A stretch of 64,000 nt of DNA from Burkholderiales bacterium (lineage in GTDB: Bacteria > Pseudomonadota > Gammaproteobacteria > Burkholderiales > Ga0077523). The notes under the pieces are model-generated. The model was given only the letters and a program-made list of their open reading frames with translations. It was not told the DNA's origin and searched no databases. Shown piece after piece: positions 44,240 through 51,765 of the stretch; position 1 is the stretch's first letter, and each line of letters begins with the position of its first letter. Made by a program: the position numbers and the translations under genes. The stretch is from NCBI GenBank assembly GCA_019745565.1, contig JAIESW010000028.1, positions 45,609 through 109,608 on the forward strand, given 5' to 3'.

Positions 44240-44377
44240 TAGCCATGGTCGTATCCGTTACGTGAAGATCGCAGCAAACCGCCGGCCAAGATGGCGTCGG
44301 CGAAAAGTATCCCAGCTGCAATCCGCTGCGATCCTCCGCGGCGGCAGCGGCGTTCGGCGTCTGCGGGTGATGCAACC

Positions 44378-44797
44378 ATGAGACGGCGGAGCTCCGCTCG
44401 ACCCGTGCTCGAAGGGCTGGAGCCGAACGGCGCGGACACCGTGGAGATCCAGGTGAGCTTCCGGCACGCGCTGGGCTTCGGCCCTGGCAAGGCAAGGCTG
44501 CTGCTCGCCATCGCCGAAACCGGTTCCATCAGCGCCGCGGCCGTGCGGATGGACATGTCCTACCGTCGTGCCTGGGAACTGGTGGAAGAATTGAATGCAG
44601 GATTCGCCCAGCCGATCGTGCTGACCCAGAGCGGCGGCAACGCCGGCGGCGGTGCGGCTGTCACGGCGCTCGGCTTTGAACTCCTGCGGCGATACCGAGA
44701 AATGGATCTCAAGGTGCAGGCCAACCTGGAAGTCGACCTGGCCGACTTCTCCGAACTGTTGGCGGTTCGGATGCCTCGCGCAGAACGCGGCAGCTGA
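44378..44797 (+). CDS. ModE-like regulator, HTH domain only (second copy)
   Basis: 139 residues, again only the ModE DNA-binding half: QVSFRHALGFGPGKARLLL, then ETGSISAAAVRMDMSYRRAW. The recognition region SYRRAWELVEELN is shared with the first copy, so both probably read similar operators, but the N-terminus and tail differ. No Mop domain follows. ATG 44378 is the best start; an upstream in-frame ATG at 44291 would add 29 arginine-rich residues. A ModE-type palindrome lies 140 bases upstream and another before the next gene, modB. Confidence 0.83.
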   Translation: MRRRSSARPVLEGLEPNGADTVEIQVSFRHALGFGPGKARLLLAIAETGSISAAAVRMDMSYRRAWELVEELNAGFAQPIVLTQSGGNAGGGAAVTALGFELLRRYREMDLKVQANLEVDLADFSELLAVRMPRAERGS

Positions 44798-44851
44798 ACC
44801 GGTAGCCGCGGCCGCGTCCTCACGAAACTGGAACGGGGACTAGGCACGTGT

Positions 44852-44875
44852 CGCCATATCCAGCACTATACGACG
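44852..44875. promoter_or_regulatory. Weak ModE-type dyad before modB
   Basis: CGCCATAT (44852-44859), eight bases, ATACGACG (44868-44875); the arms pair at six of eight positions. Same arm and centre length as the other three dyads in this region. It ends seven bases before the modB start, so a bound regulator would cover the ribosome-binding region. Confidence 0.5.
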
Positions 44876-44882
44876 CTCCCCG

Positions 44883-45575
44883 ATGCGATCGCCACCTTTC
44901 GTGCAATTCTCCGCCGACGTCCTGGTTCCGCTGCTCCTCACATTGAAGGTTGCCGGGTTTGCAACCGTCCTGGTCTTCATCGTCGGTGTGGCTCTGGCAT
45001 GGTTCGTCGCCCGTCATTCCTTCGCGGGGCGCGAGGTCCTGGACGCCGCCATGACCCTGCCGATGGTCATGCCGCCCACGGTGCTGGGCTACTACCTGAT
45101 CGTGCTGCTCGGTCGCCGCGGCTGGATCGGCGGCTGGCTGCACGACACCTTCGGCATCACGCTGATGTTTACCTGGCAGGGCGCTGTGATCGCCGCCGCC
45201 GTCGTGGCATTTCCGCTGGTTTACAAGGCGGCTCGAGCTGCCTTCGAGGACGTCGATCCGCGCTACGAGAATGCCGCCCGCATCCTCGGCTCCACCGAGT
45301 TCGCTGTGTTCGTGCGCGTCACCATGCCGCTGGCGTGGCGCGGCATCCTTGCCGGCACCATGCTCGCGTTCGCGCGGGCCATGGGCGAATTCGGCGCGAC
45401 CCTGATGGTGGCGGGCAGCATACCGGGCAAGACTCAGACGCTGTCGATCGCCGTGTACGAGGCAGTGCAGGCGGGCAAGGACGACATGGCCAACTTCCTG
45501 GTGCTGGTCACCTCGATCGTCTGCATCCTGGTCCTGGTCGGTTCGGGACGATTGCTGCGCACGCGCTACGCATGA
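44883..45575 (+). CDS. modB: Molybdate ABC transporter permease
   Basis: Inner-membrane subunit of the high-affinity molybdate importer. 230 residues with about five membrane helices. The EAA loop that contacts ModC reads ARILGSTEFAVFVRVTMPLAWRGILAGTML, with the conserved ARAMGEFGATLMVAGSIPGKT following, diagnostic of ModB. modC overlaps its stop by four bases. The gene order here is modB-modC-porin-modA-modA instead of the usual modABC. Confidence 0.95.
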   Translation: MRSPPFVQFSADVLVPLLLTLKVAGFATVLVFIVGVALAWFVARHSFAGREVLDAAMTLPMVMPPTVLGYYLIVLLGRRGWIGGWLHDTFGITLMFTWQGAVIAAAVVAFPLVYKAARAAFEDVDPRYENAARILGSTEFAVFVRVTMPLAWRGILAGTMLAFARAMGEFGATLMVAGSIPGKTQTLSIAVYEAVQAGKDDMANFLVLVTSIVCILVLVGSGRLLRTRYA

Positions 45576-46327
45576 AGCTCGTCGTCGACATCGGCATGCG
45601 GCTCGTCTCGCGGGAGCGCGAGTTCCAGCTCGAGGCCAGCTTCGCCTGTGCGCACGACGTGACCGTGATCTTCGGCGCGTCCGGGTCCGGCAAGAGCGTG
45701 ACCCTGCAGGCGATCGCGGGATTGCTGCATCCGGACCGCGGAAGCATCCGACTCAACGATCGGGCTCTGCTGGACAAGGCCGCCGATGTCGATGTTCCGG
45801 CGCGCGAGCGACGGGTCGCTTACGTGTTCCAGGACTATGCGTTGTTCCCGCACCTCGACATCGAAGCGAACGTGGGCTACCCGCTCACTCCGTGGTGGCG
45901 GCCGCGTCCCGACGGTGATGTGCGCGAGCGGGTCTCGAAGATGCTCGCTGCGTTCGAGATCGATCACCTGCGGGCGAGCTACCCGAGCCAGCTTTCGGGC
46001 GGTCAGAAGCAGCGTGTGGCGCTCGCGCGGGCACTGATCCGCGAGCCGGACCTGCTGCTTCTGGACGAACCCTTCAGTGCGCTCGATCCGCTGCTGCGTG
46101 AGCGCATGCGGCATCAGATGCTCGAGTGGCGGGCGCAGTTCGGTATTCCCATCGTCGTCATCACCCACGATCCGGACGACGTGGCTACCCTGGCCGATGA
46201 AGTGATCGTGTTCAGGGACGGCAAGGTCGTGCGCAGCGGCGAACGCTCGGAAGTGTTCGACGAGGTCGAATCCGGACCCCAGGTGCGGCGTGCGGTGCGG
46301 CGGTTCCTCGCCGACGCTGCCGGCTGA
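45572..46327 (+). CDS. modC: Molybdate ABC transporter ATPase, lacking TOBE domain
   Basis: ATP-binding subunit of the importer. Walker A is GASGSGKS, the signature is LSGGQKQRVALARAL, Walker B LLLLDEPFSALDP and the switch histidine lies in VVITHDPDDV. At 251 residues it stops about 100 residues short of full-length ModC and lacks the C-terminal TOBE/Mop domain that binds molybdate and limits uptake. No frameshift or leftover TOBE coding is seen downstream; the gene simply ends. Overlaps modB by four bases. Confidence 0.93.
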   Translation: MKLVVDIGMRLVSREREFQLEASFACAHDVTVIFGASGSGKSVTLQAIAGLLHPDRGSIRLNDRALLDKAADVDVPARERRVAYVFQDYALFPHLDIEANVGYPLTPWWRPRPDGDVRERVSKMLAAFEIDHLRASYPSQLSGGQKQRVALARALIREPDLLLLDEPFSALDPLLRERMRHQMLEWRAQFGIPIVVITHDPDDVATLADEVIVFRDGKVVRSGERSEVFDEVESGPQVRRAVRRFLADAAG

Positions 46328-46340
46328 GCGAAGTTCGAAC

Positions 46341-46364
46341 CGTTATGTGGTGTTGAACATAGCG
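46341..46364. promoter_or_regulatory. ModE-type operator, distal site before the porin gene
   Basis: CGTTATGT (46341-46348), eight bases, ACATAGCG (46357-46364); arms pair at seven of eight positions. Very close to the E. coli ModE operator in sequence and spacing. Centre lies 42 bases from that of the next dyad. Confidence 0.7.
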
Positions 46365-46381
46365 AGGATATAGGGTAGCCT

Positions 46382-46407
46382 GCGTCGTATACCGCGTGAT
46401 ACGACGC
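46382..46407. promoter_or_regulatory. ModE-type operator, proximal site before the porin gene
   Basis: GCGTCGTAT (46382-46390), eight bases, ATACGACGC (46399-46407): a perfect 9-base dyad. The inner TAT-N8-ATA and outer CG/CG match the other dyads although the middle differs from the classical ModE consensus; its right arm ATACGACG is identical to that before modB. Confidence 0.55.
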
Positions 46408-46463
46408 TTGCCGGATCACAGGCGGGCGAGCCAAGGGTTCGCGGATGAACCGAGGGAGCAGGG

Positions 46464-48125
46464 ATGGGACAGGAGAGAGATCGACTCGGTCGAGCGCCGT
46501 GGCGGCGCGCCGCCTTGTTCGCAGCGCTGTTGACTGCCGGGGTGGTTGAGGCCCAGGAGACCGACCTCGAGAAGCGGCTGCACGATCTCGAGACGATGAT
46601 GCAGCAGATGTCCAGGGAGGTGGATTCGCTGCGTTCACAGGTGGAGGCCGAGAAGGCGGCACGCCAGGCTGCCGAGGCGGAAGCCGCGAAGGCCAGGGAG
46701 GCTGCGTCGTCCGCTCCTCCGGCCGCAGCGGTCCCTGCAGCCGGGGCGCCGCCTGACGCTCCGACGCGGCAGGAATTGAACGAGGCGCTCGCCACCGCCC
46801 AGGAAGCGAAGGAGCAGGCGGCGACCATGCAGCAGCGCTTCGAGCAGCAGGGGGTGCAGGCCAACTTCACCGACGGCGTGACGTTGCAGGATCCACGCGG
46901 CCGATGGGGCGTGCGCGTGATGGGACGAGCGCAATTGGACTATCGGCAGTTTCTGGGCGCCGACGAGGCCAATGCGGATACGTTCAGCGTCCGTCGCGCG
47001 CGCCTCGGCGCACAGGCTACGCTGTTCAAGGACTACCTGGTCCAGGTGGAGGGCGAGTTCGCCGGTACGTCTGCAACGATGACCAACGGCTTCCTCGAGC
47101 TGCAGTGGTTCAATGCTGCCCGCATCCGCATGGGGCAGTTCAAGCCGCAGTTCGGATTGGAGCAGACGTTGCTCGATCTGCAGAGCGACTTCCAGGAACG
47201 GGCACTGACCCAGAACATCCTCGACGGCAACGGCCTCAACTACGATCGGGGCATCATGGTGCACGGTTCGCCATGGGCGCCCATGTACTACGCTGTCACC
47301 TTGTCCAACGGCACCGGCGTCAATACGGATGAACAAGCGCGCTCTGCGACGGAAGCGCGTACCGATTCCAAGGACATCACCTTGCGCGGTGTCATCGACT
47401 TCGCGAGGGTGTTCGACTGGCGCGACAGCGTTGTACACGCAGGACTCTCCTACAAGAACGGCAAGGAGGCAAACCGTCAGAGTGCCCAGGCCGACGCCTT
47501 CGCGGCGCCTTCGTTCCGTACCGAAGCGCGCGGCCTCACGTTCTTCACGCCGCAGTCTTTCTTCGGCGCGGGCGGCACGACGGGGGAGGTCGAGCGCACC
47601 ATCGAAGCGGCGGAATTCTCCTCATCGTGGAAGTCGCTGCGCTTCACCGGCGAATGGTGGCGCGCCAAGTACGCGGGACTGCGCACCCCCACCGCCGGCT
47701 CGCCGTTCGAGTTCTCCCGCGACATCACGGCGAGCTACGTGAGCCTGCTGTGGCTCATGTCGGGAGAAACGTGGTCCGACTTCTACGCCAACGGCTACTG
47801 GCAGAAGATCCGCCCCAACAACCGCTTCTCGCTCGACTCGGGCGGCGGGTGGGGTGCGTGGGAACTGGGGTTGCGCTACAGCACCATGGATGCGACCGAC
47901 TTCCGTGCATCCAACCCGCCGGGCACCGGTCAGCTGTCCACGGCGACGCTGGTTCCCACGAACAAGGCGGATGCCTGGACGGTGCAGCTCAAGTGGATCC
48001 ACAACTTGTATTCACGCTGGCTGGTGAGCTACGTCAGGACCAACTTCGACACGCCGGTCAATGTGAACGGCATCAACGTGGGTCACGAGGACGCCGTCCT
48101 GTTCCGTGCCCAGGTGGACTTCTAG
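46464..48125 (+). CDS. OprO/OprP-type outer-membrane porin
   Basis: 553 residues. A signal peptide (hydrophobic core about residues 16-29, ending VEAQE) is followed by a coiled coil (DLEKRLHDLETMMQQMSREV and on to about residue 75), an Ala/Pro linker and a barrel typical of phosphate-selective porins O and P: RWGVRVMGRAQLDYRQF, RRARLGAQATLFKDY, QVEGEF, RMGQFKPQFGLEQ. The last residue is phenylalanine. Family members pass anions such as phosphate or pyrophosphate. Lying behind two ModE-type dyads and before two modA genes, this one is probably a molybdate or related oxyanion porin; that specificity is inference. Confidence 0.87.
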   Translation: MGQERDRLGRAPWRRAALFAALLTAGVVEAQETDLEKRLHDLETMMQQMSREVDSLRSQVEAEKAARQAAEAEAAKAREAASSAPPAAAVPAAGAPPDAPTRQELNEALATAQEAKEQAATMQQRFEQQGVQANFTDGVTLQDPRGRWGVRVMGRAQLDYRQFLGADEANADTFSVRRARLGAQATLFKDYLVQVEGEFAGTSATMTNGFLELQWFNAARIRMGQFKPQFGLEQTLLDLQSDFQERALTQNILDGNGLNYDRGIMVHGSPWAPMYYAVTLSNGTGVNTDEQARSATEARTDSKDITLRGVIDFARVFDWRDSVVHAGLSYKNGKEANRQSAQADAFAAPSFRTEARGLTFFTPQSFFGAGGTTGEVERTIEAAEFSSSWKSLRFTGEWWRAKYAGLRTPTAGSPFEFSRDITASYVSLLWLMSGETWSDFYANGYWQKIRPNNRFSLDSGGGWGAWELGLRYSTMDATDFRASNPPGTGQLSTATLVPTNKADAWTVQLKWIHNLYSRWLVSYVRTNFDTPVNVNGINVGHEDAVLFRAQVDF

Positions 48126-48126
48126 C

Positions 48127-48903
48127 ATGAACACTCACGCTCGAAAGGGGACGGCCGTGGTCCGATCCCTCGTCGCCATGTGGTTGCTTTGGTCCTGCGG
48201 GATGCCCGCATGGGCGGCCGACATCACGGTGTCGGCAGCAGCCAGTCTGACCAATGCATTCCAGGACATCGGCCGCGAGTTCGAATCCGCCAACCCGGGC
48301 TCGAAGGTGCTGTTCAACTTCGGCTCGTCGGGTCAGCTCGTCCAGCAGATCACGCGCGGGGCGCCGGTGGATGCGTTCGCGGCCGCGGACCAGGAGAGCA
48401 TGGATCGCGCGGAGAAGGGTGGTGCGATCGAGCGCGGCTCGCGCTTCAATTTCGTTCGTAACGAGATGGTGGTGGTGGTCCCGACCGGCGCTACGACAAC
48501 TGTCTCGAACCTCGCCGATCTCGGAGCGCTGGCATTCACGCGCATCGCGATCGGCAATCCGGAGTCGGTGCCGGCCGGGCGCTACGCCAAGCTCGCTCTC
48601 GACAAGGCGGGGCTTTGGGACGCGCTCAAGGAGCGTATGGTGAACACCCAGAACGTGCGTCAGGCGTTGGACTACGTGGCTCGAGGGGAGGTGGATGCCG
48701 GTTTCGTCTACGCGTCGGATGCGCGGCTGCTGCCGGCAAGGGTCAAGGCTGCCGTCAAGGTCGACGTGCCGGCGGACATTCTTTATCCGGTCGCCGCGAC
48801 GCGCGGCGGCGGCAACCAGCGCGGCGGTCTCGCCTTCGTCGAGTTCCTGAAGACCGAGACGGCGCAGAGGATCCTCGCGCGCTATGGGTTCCTGAAGCCG
48901 TGA
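48127..48903 (+). CDS. modA: Molybdate-binding periplasmic protein (first copy)
   Basis: Binding protein of the molybdate ABC importer. 258 residues, signal peptide ending MPAWA before ADITVSAAASLTNAFQ, the canonical ModA start. Further ModA blocks are FNFGSSGQLVQQITRGAPVD and the C-terminal oxyanion-site stretch with NVRQALDYVARGEVDAGFVY. It starts one base after the porin stop, so the two are certainly cotranscribed. The second copy follows with a four-base overlap. Confidence 0.94.
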   Translation: MNTHARKGTAVVRSLVAMWLLWSCGMPAWAADITVSAAASLTNAFQDIGREFESANPGSKVLFNFGSSGQLVQQITRGAPVDAFAAADQESMDRAEKGGAIERGSRFNFVRNEMVVVVPTGATTTVSNLADLGALAFTRIAIGNPESVPAGRYAKLALDKAGLWDALKERMVNTQNVRQALDYVARGEVDAGFVYASDARLLPARVKAAVKVDVPADILYPVAATRGGGNQRGGLAFVEFLKTETAQRILARYGFLKP

Positions 48904-49676
48904 CCGTGTTCACGCCATCCTCGCTCCGCCGGCGCCTGGTCGCCGTTTTGCTCGTCGGCCCACTGGCGCTCGGTGGCGCCGCGCACGCGGCCGAGATCAT
49001 CGTCAGTGCCGCCGCAAGCCTTACCGACGCGTTCAAGGAGATCGCTGCCGCCTTCGAGCAGTCGCAGCCGCGAACGAAGCTCACGCTCAACTTCGGCGCC
49101 TCGGGCCAGCTGCTGCAGCAGATCGTCGCCGGGGCACCGGTGGACGTATTCGCGCCGGCTGATCTCGAGACCATGGACCGTGCGGCGAAGCAGGCTGTCA
49201 TCATGGACGAATCGCGTGTCGTGTTCGCCCGCAACGAGCTGGTCGTCGCCGTGCCGGCCACCAGTCTTCTGGTACTGAACCGCCTCGCCGACGTCATGGG
49301 ACCGGAAGTGAAGCGCATCGCGATCGGCAATCCGGATTCGGTGCCGGCGGGGAAGTACGCGCGCGACGTGCTGACGACGGCACGGCTGTGGCCCGACGTG
49401 CAGGAGCGGCTGGTCTTCACGCAGAACGTGCGTCAGGCCCTGGACTACGTGGCCCGCGGGGAGGTCGATGCGGCGTTCGTGTACCGCACCGACGCCATCG
49501 CTGCCGTCAACCGCGCGAAGATCGCCTTCGTGACGAAGACCGAGACGCCGGTGCTCTATCCGGCGGCGGTCGTCAAAGGCAGCCGTAACGCCGCTGGCGC
49601 CACCGCGTTCGTCAAGTTCCTCCGCACGGAAGGTGCGCAACGCATCCTGGAGCGGTACGGCTTCGGGCGGCCCTGA
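48900..49676 (+). CDS. modA: Molybdate-binding periplasmic protein (second copy)
   Basis: A second ModA of 258 residues, signal peptide ending GAAHA before AEIIVSAAASLTDAFKEI. It shares the ModA blocks (NFGASGQLLQQIVAGAPVD, QNVRQALDYVARGEVDAAFVY) with the first copy but differs at many positions elsewhere, so the pair is an old duplication and not an assembly repeat. GTG 48900 overlaps the previous stop (GTGA); GTG 48906 is a close alternative. It may broaden ligand range (for example tungstate), which sequence alone cannot show. Confidence 0.92.
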   Translation: MTVFTPSSLRRRLVAVLLVGPLALGGAAHAAEIIVSAAASLTDAFKEIAAAFEQSQPRTKLTLNFGASGQLLQQIVAGAPVDVFAPADLETMDRAAKQAVIMDESRVVFARNELVVAVPATSLLVLNRLADVMGPEVKRIAIGNPDSVPAGKYARDVLTTARLWPDVQERLVFTQNVRQALDYVARGEVDAAFVYRTDAIAAVNRAKIAFVTKTETPVLYPAAVVKGSRNAAGATAFVKFLRTEGAQRILERYGFGRP

Positions 49677-49685
49677 AGACCCGAC

Positions 49686-49735
49686 GGGCGATGGACGTTC
49701 GCGCAGAGTGTCACTGCCGATCACGATGTCTACCG
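49686..49735 (+). promoter_or_regulatory. Possible degenerate fluoride-riboswitch-like RNA
   Basis: The segment before crcB has GGCGATGG, a GCGA/TCGC pairing, a small GCAG/CTGC hairpin (49703-49716) and a late GATGTCTACC, in the order seen in crcB-motif RNAs. Stems are short and one candidate -10 (TTAGACT, 49754-49760) lies downstream, which would exclude it from that transcript. Weak evidence, mainly context. Confidence 0.22.
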
Positions 49736-49787
49736 CCGGAGCCCCCCGTCGGCTTAGACTCCCGCGCTCGAACGGAGGAGGTGCGAC

Positions 49788-50171
49788 GTGACGGGTACGG
49801 GAGCGATTGCGGTCGGCATCGGCGCAGCGCTGGGCGCATGGCTGCGCTGGGCGCTCGGCCATTTCCTCAACGTCGTGTTTCCGCTGCTGCCGCTCGGCAC
49901 CCTGGCGGCGAACCTGATCGGCGGCTTCCTGATCGGGGTGGCCGTGGAGGTCTTCGCGACACGCGCCGAACTGGCGCCGGAGATGCGGCTCTTCATCATC
50001 ACCGGCTTCCTGGGTGGGCTCACGACCTTCTCCACGTTCTCGGCCGAAGCCGTCAGCCTGATCCAGCGCGGTCAGACGGGTTGGGCGGTCGCGCACATCG
50101 CGACCCATCTCGTGGGGTCCATCGTACTCACCATCCTCGGCATCGCTGCCGTGCGCATGCTGGCGAACTGA
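49788..50171 (+). CDS. crcB: Fluoride channel CrcB/Fluc
   Basis: Dimeric fluoride exporter channel of the inner membrane. 127 residues with four helices. Family motifs are [26 protein letters not shown] with the channel asparagine, and [15 protein letters not shown] with the phenylalanine track. GTG 49788 follows a GGAGGAGG sequence. Single gene, so it should form a homodimer. Confidence 0.95.
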   Translation: MTGTGAIAVGIGAALGAWLRWALGHFLNVVFPLLPLGTLAANLIGGFLIGVAVEVFATRAELAPEMRLFIITGFLGGLTTFSTFSAEAVSLIQRGQTGWAVAHIATHLVGSIVLTILGIAAVRMLAN

Positions 50172-50184
50172 TCTCGCGGGCTGC

Positions 50185-51672
50185 TCAATCAGTCGAGTAG
50201 ATCATCTCGTTCAGGATTGCGCGCGCCGCGTCGGTGACCTCCGAGGCCGTGATCCCGACGGGGCCGCCGATCGCTTCGCGCGACCGGTCACCGGCGAGCC
50301 CGTGCAGGTGAACCCCGGCCAGCAGGGCGGTGACCGGCGGGCATCCTTGCGCGACCAACGCCGCGACGATGCCGGCCAGCACATCGCCCATGCCGGCGCT
50401 GGCGAGCCCCGGATTGCCGGATGGGTTGATGAACCATTGCCCGTCGGGCAGCGCGCAAACGCTGCCGGCACCTTTCAGCACGACGGCAGCGTGATAGCGC
50501 TCGGCCATCAGCAGCGCGTTCGCGATGCGATCGCGCTGCACTTCAGCCGTGGTGCAGCCGAGCAGGCGAGCCGCTTCCGCCGGATGCGGCGTGAGGAGCG
50601 TGTCACCGGAGCGTCGCGCGACTGCTTCGGCCAGCCGGGGATCGGCCGCGACCAGATTCAGTGCGTCGGCATCGAGCAGCAACGGCACATCGCGACCGAT
50701 CGCCGAGGCCAACAGAGTCCGGGCGGCATCGGACGCCCCCAGTCCCGGCCCGACGGCCAGCACCGACAATCCGTCGAGCGCCACGAGGTCCGCAGCCGGT
50801 CTCAGCATCAGCTCCGGTTGGGCTGGATCCACCGACGCGCCGCTCAGGCAGCCGACGAAGGTGCGCCCCGCCCCGAGCTTGAGCGCGGCACGTCCCGCGA
50901 GCAGTGCCGCACCCACCATGCCGTCGGCACCGCCGATGATGCCGGCATTGCCGAAGCTGCCCTTGTGGGTGTTGCTCCTTCGTGGCGGCAGGGCGGTCTG
51001 CAGGATCGCAAGGTCGAGCAGATGCCCGGGCAGGCTTCCGGGCCGGTCGAGACCGAGATCAAAAACGTGCAGTTCACCCGCGTGGTCCGGCCCATCGAGC
51101 GTCAGCAACCCAGGCTTGAGAGCGATGAACGTCGCGGTGTGGTCCGCTTCGACGGCGATACCCAGGACGCGTCCGGTGTCGGCATGCAGGCCGCTCGGTA
51201 CATCGAGCGCGAGCACCGGCACGCCGCTGCCGTTCATGCGCATGACCAGTTCAGCCATGGCGCCCTCGAGCGGGCGCTCGAGGCCGATGCCGAACAGCGC
51301 ATCCACGATCAGATCCGGTTGCATGCCCTGCGGCCACCGATCGGTGGTCGTGCCGCCTACGGAGCGCCAGGCCGCGAGGGCTGCCGCCGCATCGGGGGCC
51401 AGCTTCTGCTCGGATCCGGTGAAGAGCACGGTCACGGCGTACCACCAGGACTTGAGGTGCCGCGCAACGACGAAGCCGTCACCGCCGTTGTTGCCCGGGC
51501 CTGCAACCACCAGCACGCGCTGCCCGTCGGCCAGGATCGATCGGGCCAGTTCCGCGGCCGCCAGGCCTGCGCGTTCCATGAGCGGCGGCTCGGGTTGCCG
51601 GGCTGCCGCCTCGGCTTCGAGCGCGCGGATCTCCGCGGTGCGGCACACCGGCAGCGATGCAGACTCAGTCAT
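50185..51672 (-). CDS. nnr: Bifunctional NAD(P)H-hydrate epimerase/dehydratase
   Basis: Repairs hydrated NADH and NADPH. 495 residues in two domains. The N-terminal YjeF_N epimerase (about 1-210) has LMERAGLAAAELA and VVAGPGNNGGDGFVVARHL. The C-terminal ADP-dependent (S)-NAD(P)H-hydrate dehydratase (about 225-490) has HKGSFGNAGIIGGADGMVGA, LTPHPAEAARLL and NPGLASAGMGDVLAGI, with the catalytic GMGD aspartate. Convergent with crcB and divergent from purL. Confidence 0.96.
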   Translation of the reverse strand: MTESASLPVCRTAEIRALEAEAAARQPEPPLMERAGLAAAELARSILADGQRVLVVAGPGNNGGDGFVVARHLKSWWYAVTVLFTGSEQKLAPDAAAALAAWRSVGGTTTDRWPQGMQPDLIVDALFGIGLERPLEGAMAELVMRMNGSGVPVLALDVPSGLHADTGRVLGIAVEADHTATFIALKPGLLTLDGPDHAGELHVFDLGLDRPGSLPGHLLDLAILQTALPPRRSNTHKGSFGNAGIIGGADGMVGAALLAGRAALKLGAGRTFVGCLSGASVDPAQPELMLRPAADLVALDGLSVLAVGPGLGASDAARTLLASAIGRDVPLLLDADALNLVAADPRLAEAVARRSGDTLLTPHPAEAARLLGCTTAEVQRDRIANALLMAERYHAAVVLKGAGSVCALPDGQWFINPSGNPGLASAGMGDVLAGIVAALVAQGCPPVTALLAGVHLHGLAGDRSREAIGGPVGITASEVTDAARAILNEMIYSTD

Positions 51673-51733
51673 GGGATCGGATGCACAATGAGACTCGGCG
51701 AGTTTACGCGCCCGCCTGCGCGAAGCGGTTGGG

Positions 51734-51739
51734 TATAAT
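51734..51739 (+). promoter_or_regulatory. Candidate -10 of purL
   Basis: A perfect TATAAT lies 26 bases before the purL start in an otherwise GC-rich gap between the divergent nnr and purL genes. No -35 match was evident at 16-18 bases, so activation or another spacing is possible. The transcript would have a leader of about 20 bases. Confidence 0.5.
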
Positions 51740-51765
51740 TCGCGTTCGAAGACTCAAGCCTGCCC

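Noticed and set aside
44105..44377. Additional gene in the gap between the two modE-like genes
   Set aside because: No ORF with ribosome-binding site or recognisable product; only the ModE-type dyad stands out.
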